A DNA stretch of 6,412 bases, from NCBI GenBank assembly GCA_904502015.1, contig CAJGEA010000109.1:1-6412 (forward strand). Reading direction: 5' to 3'. The notes below the pieces were generated by a model, which worked only from the letters and a program-made list of their open reading frames with translations, ran no database searches and was not told where the DNA came from. The position numbers were made by a program, and so were the translations under genes. The stretch is from an uncultured Clostridia bacterium. GTDB lineage: Bacteria; Bacillota; Clostridia; Oscillospirales; CAG-272. This document shows, piece after piece, positions 1 to 6,051 of this stretch. Each line of letters starts with the position of its first letter. Within the stretch, counting starts at the first letter, position 1.

Positions 1-215
1 CGTAGTGCCGAGTTGTCGGCAAGCGTGCCGACCAACTCGGATGGTCATAGAAGGCCTGCTGAGGGTAGGGGTTTTAAAGACGGTTGGTTTGTCTTAATTT
101 GGCTTATCCCGAAAGGGGAATTTTGAGTTCCTTCGCTCAGTGCAAACACCTTCCCACCTCGCGCCTTCTCTGCGCGACCGAGTTGGTCGACAGCCGTCGA
201 CAACTCGGCACTACG
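1..215. repeat. MITE-like foldback element with ~40-bp inverted ends
   Basis: The two ends are inverted copies of each other. CGTAGTGCCGAGTTGTCGGC (1-20) matches the reverse complement of 196-215 at 19 of 20 bases, and GCCGACCAACTCGG (27-40) matches the reverse complement of 178-191 at 13 of 14. Each end also folds on itself: 8-20 pairs with 27-40, and 178-191 pairs with 196-208 around an AGCC loop, each with one unpaired base. The interior has small hairpins: 77-81 with 91-95, CCC-GAAA-GGG near 108-117, GAG/CTC around the TTCCTTCG at about 128-138, and 160-164 with 172-176. I see no gene inside. The left end coincides with the window edge, so the element may extend further. A non-autonomous miniature element or a structured dispersed repeat would both fit; no transposase or target duplication is visible. 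Confidence 0.6.
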
Positions 216-231
216 GAAACAGATGTGTATG

Positions 232-264
232 GCGCGCAATCATCGTGGCGAAGCCACGGCGCGC
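232..264. repeat. GC-rich bulged hairpin
   Basis: GCGCGC (232-237) pairs with GCGCGC (259-264), and CGTGGC (244-249) pairs with GCCACG (253-258) around a GAA loop. The six bases AATCAT (238-243) are left unpaired on one side. No T-run follows on either strand, so it does not look like an intrinsic terminator. It is probably part of the cluster of intergenic repeats that fills 1-360. Confidence 0.5.
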
Positions 265-283
265 ACCATCAAGGGAAGGGATT

Positions 284-313
284 TTCAAGGGAAACCGTAG
301 GTTTCTCCTTGAA
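284..313. repeat. 13-bp hairpin, one bulge
   Basis: TTCAAGGGAAACC (284-296) pairs with GGTTTC plus CCTTGAA (300-305 and 307-313) around a GTA loop, with T306 bulged out. There is no T-run after it on either strand. Together with the hairpins at 232-264 and 327-356 it forms three strong stem-loops in about 125 bp, which points to a composite dispersed repeat rather than separate regulatory sites. Confidence 0.55.
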
Positions 314-326
314 CGGCGCCTCTTTG

Positions 327-356
327 GTACTTTCTCCCGCTGGTGGGAGAAAGTAC
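327..356. repeat. Perfect 12-bp hairpin
   Basis: GTACTTTCTCCC (327-338) and GGGAGAAAGTAC (345-356) form a perfect 12-bp stem around a GCTGGT loop. Outer bases CTTT (322-325) and AAAG (358-361) could extend it with one mismatch. No T-run follows on either strand, so a classical terminator is not supported, although the stem is strong enough to pause or stabilise a transcript. It lies about 90 bp upstream of the promoter of the + operon. Confidence 0.55.
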
Positions 357-390
357 GAAAAGAACAATAACCAATTTATTTTAAACAGAC

Positions 391-409
391 CGATAAATCC
401 AAATTTGAA
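391..409 (+). repeat. AT-rich dispersed repeat, copy 1
   Basis: CGATAAATCCAAATTTGAA is identical over 19 bp to 2751-2769 and differs by one base from 6317-6335. Similarity to copy 2 extends loosely on both sides (AAAC before, ATCA.CC after), about 40 bp in all. It sits 40 bp upstream of the -35 element of the transglutaminase operon. A degenerate inverted partner (AATTTGGCTTATC) may lie at 96-108, but that match is weak. Confidence 0.6.
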
Positions 410-448
410 AATATCAGCCGTTTTGTTTGGTATAGTCTGAAAAAGCAC

Positions 449-477
449 TTGCAATTCGGCGCGAAACATGGTATGAT
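449..477 (+). promoter_or_regulatory. Sigma-A-type promoter of the + operon
   Basis: The -35 element TTGCAA (449-454) is followed after 17 bp by the -10 element TATGAT (472-477), with a TG dinucleotide at 469-470 making an extended -10. Transcription would start near 484, giving a leader of about 38 nt before the ATG at 522. Spacing and sequence fit a housekeeping promoter, suggesting basal expression of the transglutaminase and DUF1934 genes. Confidence 0.7.
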
Positions 478-493
478 AGTAGGCAACGGACAC

Positions 494-517
494 GGGTTTA
501 CAAAACCCATCAGGAGG
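494..517 (+). promoter_or_regulatory. Leader hairpin next to the ribosome binding site
   Basis: GGGTTT (494-499) and AAACCC (503-508) form a 6-bp stem with an ACA loop, ending three bases before the Shine-Dalgarno sequence AGGAGG (512-517). The SD lies only 4 nt from the ATG at 522, which is close, but the next in-frame ATG (534) would be 16 nt away, so 522 is preferred. The stem could keep the binding site unpaired or stabilise the 5' end; its role is an inference. Confidence 0.5.
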
Positions 518-521
518 AATT

Positions 522-1937
522 ATGCAACTGAATATGAACGATCTTCCCTATCAGGCCATCAGCCTGCCCGAGGAAGTCAAAATGTATCACTACGCGGGAG
601 ATTTCGAGGGCGAGATCGCCTGCATCGACCGCTGGCTTTGCCGCGATATTCCCCATTGTCTGCGCAAGCGCCTGGAGATCCAGCGTCTGTTCGCCGAGCA
701 GCTGGTCGACGACTATCCCCTCACCCGCGCCGACGTGGTGCGCGGTATGCAGGAGCGCTATCCGCTGGCTACCGAGGAAACGCTGGACACCTTCATTGCC
801 TCGGGTAACGTGGACTACATTCTCAAGGGTGGCGAAATGCGTTTTCAGCACAAGGCCATTTCCAACATTTTTATCACCCATTCCACCGAACTTGAGCGGC
901 TCTCCAACCCCGATTACGTGAACGCGACGGCATCCACCTCGGGACATGAAAACATTGAGATCATGCAGCGCCAGGGCGGCCGCACCTTCCGTTTTGAAGT
1001 CGAGCAATGGATGAAGCTGGAGCCTCACGCTGAGCGCGAGGGTGAGCTTCTGCGGATCTGGTTCCCTTTCCCCGCAACCTCGCTGTCCCAGCCCGTTGAG
1101 GAGGCAAGAATTATCAGCTCGTCCCATCCCGTGACGATCACGGGTGACGTTCACCGCACCGCGTTCATGGAGGTTCCCTGTGAGGCGGGCGCGACCTACT
1201 CGGTGCGCTTCACCTTCGTCAACCGCGCGCCTTGTGTCAAACTCGACTACGACCTTGCGGCGACCCACGAGGTAGGCGAGGGACTGACCCCCGAGCAGCT
1301 TTCCTACTACACGAGCGAGCAGTACCCTCACATTCGATTCACGCCCTTCATCAACGCGCTGGCAGACGAGATCCGCGGGGAGGAAACCAATCCCCTGCGC
1401 CTCGCGCGCCGTGTGTACGACTACATCTGTACCCACGTGCGCTACTCCTATGTGCGGGACTATCTCATCATTGAGAATATTCCCGAATTCGTGCTGACCA
1501 ACGGCTACGGTGACTGCGGCACCATGAGTCTGGCGTTCATTACTCTTTGCCGCGCTATGGGCATTCCCGCCAAGTGGCAATCGGGCAGCAACTGCCGCAT
1601 GGACGCCTGCGGAAGCCACGACTGGGCGATGTTCTACGTCGCGCCCTACGGCTGGCTGTACTGCGACCCTTCGTTTGGCGAGGGGGCGTACCGCAACGGC
1701 AACGAGGTGCGCCGCGAGCATTATTTCGGCAATCTCGATCCCTTCCGTCTGGCGGCGTGCGACGAGTTCCAACAGCCCCTGACACCCGACAAAAAGCTCT
1801 GCCGTATGGATCCCTACGACAACCAAAACGTGGAAGCCGAGTACGCCGACGGCAAGCGCAACATTTTCTTCGGTGACGAGCATCACGGCCGCCGCGTGCT
1901 TTCCGCTGTGGAATTGCCTTGGCGAGAGGAGGAATAA
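522..1937 (+). CDS. Transglutaminase-like (papain-fold) domain protein
   Basis: A 471-aa protein with a transglutaminase-core domain in the C-terminal half. The catalytic triad is visible: Cys332 in GYGDCGTMS, His366 in GSHDWAMFY, and Asp382 in CDPSFG. Upstream is a helical N-terminal region (about 13-125, beginning LPEEVKMYHYAGDFEG) that I know from clostridial proteins of this type, then a probable beta-rich linker domain (about 145-245). There is no signal peptide or membrane segment, so it should act in the cytoplasm. Bacterial members of this superfamily are mostly thiol proteases, amidases or peptide cyclases rather than true cross-linking enzymes; the substrate is unknown. It is the first gene of an operon, with the next gene 6 nt downstream whose SD lies in its last codons. 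The ATG at 522 is supported by AGGAGG at 512-517. Family assignment is secure; biochemical role is not. Confidence 0.88.
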   Translation: MQLNMNDLPYQAISLPEEVKMYHYAGDFEGEIACIDRWLCRDIPHCLRKRLEIQRLFAEQLVDDYPLTRADVVRGMQERYPLATEETLDTFIASGNVDYILKGGEMRFQHKAISNIFITHSTELERLSNPDYVNATASTSGHENIEIMQRQGGRTFRFEVEQWMKLEPHAEREGELLRIWFPFPATSLSQPVEEARIISSSHPVTITGDVHRTAFMEVPCEAGATYSVRFTFVNRAPCVKLDYDLAATHEVGEGLTPEQLSYYTSEQYPHIRFTPFINALADEIRGEETNPLRLARRVYDYICTHVRYSYVRDYLIIENIPEFVLTNGYGDCGTMSLAFITLCRAMGIPAKWQSGSNCRMDACGSHDWAMFYVAPYGWLYCDPSFGEGAYRNGNEVRREHYFGNLDPFRLAACDEFQQPLTPDKKLCRMDPYDNQNVEAEYADGKRNIFFGDEHHGRRVLSAVELPWREEE

Positions 1938-1943
1938 TCCAAC

Positions 1944-2591
1944 ATGGCAAACGAAAATCGAGCCATCAACCGCCGCGTGCGCATTTGCATGAAATCCGAG
2001 CGGTATGAAGTGGCCGCATCCCTTTTTGACGCGGTATACGGCAATCCGCACGAGGCGCAGGACTACGAGCCCGAGCCTCTGTCCCCCGAGGACGAGCTCA
2101 TGATGGGCATTCTGTCCGACGAAGGGAGCGAATCGGGCTACTTCGTCAAGCCCGCCGACCCTGCCGTACTGCGCGCCAAGCAAACGGGCGAGGAGACTGA
2201 TGCCATTGAGAACATTGAAATCTACACCGAAGGAATCATGACCTTGATCCCCGACGGCGAGGAATACACCGTCGCCGTCCTCTACGAGGAGTCCGAGCTG
2301 ACGGGCATGGAGGGCGCGACCTCCACCGTGACCTACCGCACCGACGATCGGGGGCTGGTCACCATGATCCGCTCGGGCTCGGTCAGCACCGCGCTGACCT
2401 TCCGCGCACATCACCGCGCCATTTGCACCTATGACACCCCCTATATGCCCTTCCAGATCGGCATTCACGCCTTGGTGGTGGATAACCGTCTGGACGAGGA
2501 CGGGGTGCTGGTGCTGGACTACATCGTCGAGATCCGTGGGGCAAAGGCCGAGCGCTGCCGCATGGAAATGACGGTTCATACCGACGATTGA
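1944..2591 (+). CDS. DUF1934 (YwiB-like) beta-barrel protein
   Basis: A 215-aa protein whose residues about 88-212 match the DUF1934/YwiB family as I know it, a small lipocalin-like beta-barrel of unknown function. Recognisable blocks are YEESELTGMEGATSTVTY (114-131), MIRSGSVSTALTF (141-153), YDTPYMPFQIGIH (163-175) and LDYIVEIRGAKAER (191-204). The N-terminus starts with a strand-like RRVRICMKSERYEVAASLFD (10-29), also typical of clostridial members. An acidic stretch (about 40-87) follows that looks longer than usual. No signal peptide or membrane segment, so probably cytosolic. AGAGGAGG at 1925-1932, overlapping the end of the preceding gene, supports the ATG at 1944. Co-transcribed with the transglutaminase-like gene (6-nt gap) and followed by a terminator. 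Family call is good; function unknown. Confidence 0.82.
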   Translation: MANENRAINRRVRICMKSERYEVAASLFDAVYGNPHEAQDYEPEPLSPEDELMMGILSDEGSESGYFVKPADPAVLRAKQTGEETDAIENIEIYTEGIMTLIPDGEEYTVAVLYEESELTGMEGATSTVTYRTDDRGLVTMIRSGSVSTALTFRAHHRAICTYDTPYMPFQIGIHALVVDNRLDEDGVLVLDYIVEIRGAKAERCRMEMTVHTDD

Positions 2592-2595
2592 TTGT

Positions 2596-2629
2596 AGCCG
2601 AGGAGGGTTTCCCTTCCTCGGCTTTTTCT
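2596..2629 (+). terminator. Intrinsic terminator of the + operon
   Basis: AGCCGAGGAGGG (2596-2607) pairs with CCCTTCCTCGGCT (2611-2623) around a TTT loop, with one extra base in the right arm, and runs into TTTTTCTT. It begins 5 nt after the TGA of the DUF1934 gene. There is no T-run on the opposite strand, so it should not stop the convergent - operon. Confidence 0.88.
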
Positions 2630-2645
2630 TGATACACGGAGGGGT

Positions 2646-2766
2646 AAATTGGGGTTTATCGGGATATTTGAAATTTCGATTGTAGGGGCGATCTGTGATC
2701 GCCCGCGGGCGCACACAGTGCGCCCCTACCATGGGTTGTTATAAACCGTTCGATAAATCCAAATTT
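2646..2766. repeat. 121-bp miniature element with inverted ends and twin hairpins
   Basis: The left end AAATTGGGGTTTATCG (2646-2661) is the inverted form of the right end CGATAAATCCAAATTT (2751-2766), agreeing at 14 of 16 bases. The centre holds GTAGGGGCG (2682-2690) and its complement CGCCCCTAC (2721-2729). Inside these are two adjacent perfect hairpins: GGGCGATC-TGT-GATCGCCC (2686-2704) and GGGCGCAC-ACA-GTGCGCCC (2707-2725), separated by two bases. It lies wholly between two convergent operons and has no coding capacity. The symmetry suggests a MITE or BIME-like dispersed palindrome. It may also limit read-through from the ATPase gene, for which I found no other terminator. Confidence 0.65.
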
Positions 2767-2769
2767 GAA
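2751..2769 (+). repeat. AT-rich dispersed repeat, copy 2
   Basis: Identical over 19 bp to copy 1 at 391-409. Here it forms the right end of the palindromic element at 2646-2766, and ends 31 bp from the stop codon of the ATPase gene. This copy suggests the short repeat is the terminal part of a larger element rather than an independent binding site. Confidence 0.6.
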
Positions 2770-2800
2770 GGTTATCAACCATTGGTGTCACAAATTACCA

Positions 2801-4207
2801 TTAAAAATCCAGATCCTCTGCCGAGAAGCGTCTTTGCGCCTCGGTTTTTTTCTCGCTTGGAGTGGGCGTCCACGCGTCCTCCCCGTCGGCTGCGGAGGCA
2901 GGCTCTGTAGGTACGGTCTGTCCCACGACGTGGGCAAAATCCGCCTCGGGGTTCTGCATGAGGATGTTGAGCACCGTCATATAGTCGCGGAGCATTTCGC
3001 GGGGGGTGATCATGCTGTCCGCGCCCGCGCGGGAGAGGCAGATGCGCAAAAATTCGATTTGCTCCTCGTCGGTAATACGCGCCTCCCATTGATAGTAGGT
3101 GGCGTACAAACGGGTGATGCGGCGGATCAGCGCCAGCAGCTCGTCATCCGACAAGCGGCGCAGGCGGATGACGGGGCCGATGAGGTTCTTAAATCCCTCA
3201 AGGGCGTAGCGGCTGTCGCACAGGCGTGAGCGCAATGCCTCATAACTGAACAGTCCCCGTCGGGGATCTTCGAGGAATTGCGGCGTACCTCCGAAAACGA
3301 TGCCCAGCCCCGGGGCGCGCCCCTGGAGGGTATCGTTGAACATGGCAAGGATTTTCTCGTAGTTGTTCTCACGGCTGACGCGGTGGGTGATCTTATAGAG
3401 GTTGACGCACTCGTCAATGAACACCACGAGTCCGCGGTACCCCATGCGGCGGACGAGGGACGCCCAGAGCTTGAGGAAATCGTACCAGTTATCGTCGTCA
3501 ATGATGACCGACACAGCAAAGCCGAGATCGCGGCGCGCCTCGGTCTTGGTGGCGTACTCGCCGCGCAACCACCGCAGACAGGCCGACATGCGCTCACGCG
3601 CCGCCTCGCCGTCCTCCATGTAGGCACGGTAGTAGGCGGTCACCACGCGGGCAAAATCAAAGCCGCCCACGAGAAATTCCAGCTCACGCATGGCATCCCC
3701 GATCTTGCGACCGAGCAGCTCGTCAAAGCGGGGATTTTCGGCGGACACGCCTTCGCGGATGAGCTCATCCTGCATCTGACCGATCCAGCGAGCAATGAGC
3801 TTGGGGAGCGCGCCGCCGTCGGGAGATGCCTTGGAGGCAAGGTTCTTCATCAGCTCACGGTAGGTGGCGACACCTGAGCCGCCACTTCCGTACAGACGGC
3901 GCTCGGGGGACAGGTCGGCGTCGGCGGTGATGAAGTCGCGCTCCAGCGCGTAGCCTCGGATGAGTTGAATCAGAAAGCTCTTACCGCTTCCGTAGCGGCC
4001 GATGAGGAAGCGCATAGCGCCTCCGCCCGCGTCGATCTGCTCAAGATCCGAGAGGAGCGCGGTGATCTCATCCTGCCGTCCGATAGCGATATAGGGCGCG
4101 CCCGCGCGGGGCACGACGCCTGCCGACACCGAGGAGAGCAGCGAGCCCAGCACGCGGCGGGGGACATTCACATCGGGAGCGGCGGGACGATTCGTAACAA
4201 TATCCAT
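2801..4207 (-). CDS. BREX-type ATP-binding protein (DUF2791, BrxC/BrxD-like)
   Basis: A 468-aa P-loop ATPase. The N-terminal block SAGVVPRAGAPYIAIGR (28-44) leads to a Walker A motif GRYGSGKS (70-77). Next comes the family signature DADLSPERRLYGSGGSG with TYREL (96-119). A Walker B motif LVVFIDE (260-266) and a sensor-like GIVFGGTPQF (302-311) follow, then an arginine-rich YEALRSRL (322-329) that could supply an arginine finger. This order fits the DUF2791 family that includes BREX ATP-binding proteins. The last 40 residues are a hydrophilic tail ending EDLDF. No membrane segment. AGGAG at 4214-4218 lies 6 nt from the ATG and overlaps the TerB gene's stop; the gap between the genes is 9 nt, implying coupled translation. 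The likely role is an ATP-driven DNA- or complex-remodelling subunit in a stress or defence system; that role is inferred from family and context. Confidence 0.85.
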   Translation of the reverse strand: MDIVTNRPAAPDVNVPRRVLGSLLSSVSAGVVPRAGAPYIAIGRQDEITALLSDLEQIDAGGGAMRFLIGRYGSGKSFLIQLIRGYALERDFITADADLSPERRLYGSGGSGVATYRELMKNLASKASPDGGALPKLIARWIGQMQDELIREGVSAENPRFDELLGRKIGDAMRELEFLVGGFDFARVVTAYYRAYMEDGEAARERMSACLRWLRGEYATKTEARRDLGFAVSVIIDDDNWYDFLKLWASLVRRMGYRGLVVFIDECVNLYKITHRVSRENNYEKILAMFNDTLQGRAPGLGIVFGGTPQFLEDPRRGLFSYEALRSRLCDSRYALEGFKNLIGPVIRLRRLSDDELLALIRRITRLYATYYQWEARITDEEQIEFLRICLSRAGADSMITPREMLRDYMTVLNILMQNPEADFAHVVGQTVPTEPASAADGEDAWTPTPSEKKTEAQRRFSAEDLDF

Positions 4208-4216
4208 ATCAATCTC

Positions 4217-5944
4217 CTATTCTGCGCCGATCAGCGCAATCACTTGGTCACGGTAATCTTCAATAACGCGATACACGCCGCCGTCCTCTTCCAGAATCAT
4301 ATCGTAAATCTCCACCTCGGCCGTGATCGTGTTGATGGCATCGGCAATGGCATCGGGCATTTTGCGGATACGAGCGGCGAAGGAGCGTTGCCCTGCCCCG
4401 TCGCCCGCGAGAGCCAGACCGACAAACTCGACAAGCTCACCGAGCGCATCGGCAAGGGGGCTTTTGTGGGGCTTGGTCACAGGCGCGGGCACGGTGACGG
4501 GCTCGGGCTCGGGAGTGGGCGTAGAATCGGCAACGGGAGCGGTACACGTTACCGTTCCCTCCTCACTGCCAAACGCCTCGGTCAAAATACGGGTAGTCTC
4601 CCACGAGGCCGCCTCAATGGCATCCGCACCGCCGAGGGACAGCTCTCCCTTCGGCAGATCGTAGAGCGCCTCGTAGGCAGGGCGGGGCTCGTTTTTATGG
4701 GACGCGGACATACCCCCGCGAGCGGGCGCGAGAGGAGCAAGATAGGCATCCAGCGCGTCGCGCAGCTCTATCGGAAGCGACATGGTACTGAGGCGGGAGC
4801 GCACTCCGATCCACGAGCGCAAACGGTTTTCGATATGCTTGACCATATCCCCCATAAGAAATCGCAGCTCATGAGAGCGGGAGAAGGAGGTATAGGTCAC
4901 CTCGATCTTGCGCTTATTGCGGTAGGAGCATAGTGCGCCCATAAAAGCATCGCGGGTGGTGGTGGAGGGGAGCATGGTGATGGCAGGCTTCCTACCCTCC
5001 TCTCCGAGAAGCAACGGAATCATAGCAGACACGGCCGCGGGGATGGTGCTGTCAAACAATTCCCGATGCTCGCCCGCGGCAAACTTGCTCTTTCGGTAGT
5101 CGTACTGACAGCAATGGGTCAGGAGCAACCGCGCCGTACCCAAGGCACCCTCACCATTCATCGCGGCGGTCAGGTAAAACTCCTTCAGGCGACTGACCTC
5201 TACGATGTCATCCAGCGCGGGGGCGAGGATGGCATAAGGGGCCGGAAGATGGTGAACAAGACAATAATCGCACAGCCACTCGCACATATAGTGGTCAAGC
5301 TGTCTGTGGACACCGCGGTATGCGATCCACGTCCGCGCCATGAGGTCACGGCGACCGACCGCCTGCGCGGCGTCCTCCACAGGGAGATTCATCAGCTCAA
5401 ACATATAGAGCAGGACGTAAGCGTAATCGGTATTCGGGTAGTTCCCGTGCCGCACATGATCCCGCCACACGAGATACCAATCGAGCTGGCGGCGGTTCAT
5501 CTGGGCATACTGGGGAAAATAGGAGAAAAAGGGCTCGCGGCGCGCCTCGTCGGGCGGTTGCATGGCGGCAATGCGCCCCGCATCCTCCGAGAACTGATCG
5601 AAATAGCGGTAGTTGGATCGCCACGCAATCACCCTGACACGGTGGAGGAGTGGCGTACGGGGCTCGTATTCGTCACAAGCGGGTTCGTCGGCCTCGTCGG
5701 CGGTATGGGGAGGGACATAGTGAGTCGCCGAGAGTGCCGATGGGGAAACCTGCGCGGGGGACGGTGCGGATGCCCCTCGGGGCGCAAGCTCCACCTCCAC
5801 GGCGGTGGGCGTAGGTCGCGGGCGCGGCGCGGGACGGCGCACGCTTTTCTCGGGCAGAAGGCGCTCCACGTCCCAGAAATCGTCCAGCTCGCGGTTGCGC
5901 TGATTCTGATTGTTTGGGCTTTTCGTGTTTTTGGGGTCGCTCAC
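4217..5944 (-). CDS. TerB_N/TerB_C domain protein
   Basis: A 575-aa protein starting at GTG 5944. The N-terminus has a conserved-looking DDFWDVERLLPE (21-32), then a proline-rich, probably disordered stretch (36-80). The TerB_N domain spans about 104-235, with RYFDQF, FFSYFPQYAQMNRRQLDWY (139-157), WRDHVRHGNY (160-169), YVLLYMFELMNL (176-187) and EWLCDYCLVHHLP (222-234). A middle helical region (about 240-455) ends in AASWETTRILTEAF. A second proline-rich linker (470-494) precedes a TerB_C-like end (about 495-575) with LEEDGGVYRVIEDYRDQVIALI (551-572). The central TerB domain itself, which binds metal in tellurite-resistance TerB proteins, is not obvious. First gene of the - operon, 9 nt ahead of the DUF2791 ATPase. 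Proteins with these domains occur in Ter/BREX-like stress or anti-phage loci; a scaffold or sensor role for the ATPase is an inference. Confidence 0.83.
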   Translation of the reverse strand: MSDPKNTKSPNNQNQRNRELDDFWDVERLLPEKSVRRPAPRPRPTPTAVEVELAPRGASAPSPAQVSPSALSATHYVPPHTADEADEPACDEYEPRTPLLHRVRVIAWRSNYRYFDQFSEDAGRIAAMQPPDEARREPFFSYFPQYAQMNRRQLDWYLVWRDHVRHGNYPNTDYAYVLLYMFELMNLPVEDAAQAVGRRDLMARTWIAYRGVHRQLDHYMCEWLCDYCLVHHLPAPYAILAPALDDIVEVSRLKEFYLTAAMNGEGALGTARLLLTHCCQYDYRKSKFAAGEHRELFDSTIPAAVSAMIPLLLGEEGRKPAITMLPSTTTRDAFMGALCSYRNKRKIEVTYTSFSRSHELRFLMGDMVKHIENRLRSWIGVRSRLSTMSLPIELRDALDAYLAPLAPARGGMSASHKNEPRPAYEALYDLPKGELSLGGADAIEAASWETTRILTEAFGSEEGTVTCTAPVADSTPTPEPEPVTVPAPVTKPHKSPLADALGELVEFVGLALAGDGAGQRSFAARIRKMPDAIADAINTITAEVEIYDMILEEDGGVYRVIEDYRDQVIALIGAE

Positions 5945-5959
5945 GGTGCCACCTCCTTT
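5942..5959 (-). promoter_or_regulatory. Ribosome binding site that fixes the GTG start
   Basis: On the - strand AAAGGAGGT occupies 5959-5951 and is followed by 7 nt after AGGAGG to GTG at 5944-5942. An in-frame TTG at 5962 would lengthen the protein by six residues, but it would place the SD inside the coding sequence (encoding KGGG) and leave no SD of its own. The GTG is therefore the better start. Confidence 0.85.
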
Positions 5960-5988
5960 CAAAAAGTAATGTATGTATTCATCCGTGT

Positions 5989-6016
5989 ATTAAATTGCTG
6001 TTTATCGCTCTGTTGA
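5989..6016 (-). promoter_or_regulatory. Probable promoter of the TerB-ATPase operon
   Basis: On the - strand TCAACA (6016-6011, 4 of 6 to the consensus) is followed after 16 bp by TTTAAT (5994-5989, 5 of 6). Transcription would start near 5982, giving a leader of about 38 nt before the GTG. The match is moderate and the region is AT-rich, so chance is possible, but position and spacing are right. The site overlaps a sequence (5993-6008) that resembles the inverted end of the dispersed repeat. Confidence 0.4.
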
Positions 6017-6051
6017 GAGCCGCCCAGCCAAGGAATGTGGGGGATGGGGCA

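Noticed and set aside
327..361. Intrinsic terminator at the 12-bp hairpin
   Set aside because: The stem is perfect, but neither strand has a T-run after it, so it was recorded as a repeat instead.
84..440. A 118-codon + strand open frame in the left non-coding region
   Set aside because: It crosses the inverted-repeat element and three hairpins, lacks a ribosome binding site and shows no protein-like pattern.
510..2732. A 740-codon open frame on the - strand opposite the transglutaminase and DUF1934 genes
   Set aside because: It mirrors two well-supported family genes with good ribosome binding sites, has low-complexity His/Val/Gly-rich composition, no recognisable domain and no ribosome binding site. 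It is open because of the codon bias of the + strand genes.
3965..4933. A 322-codon + strand open frame opposite the ATPase and TerB genes
   Set aside because: It spans the junction of two real genes on the other strand, and its sequence is typical of antisense shadow frames (His/Arg/Gly-rich with no motif).
5066..6016. A 316-codon + strand open frame opposite the TerB gene
   Set aside because: Antisense to a clear TerB_N coding sequence, with no family resemblance and no ribosome binding site.
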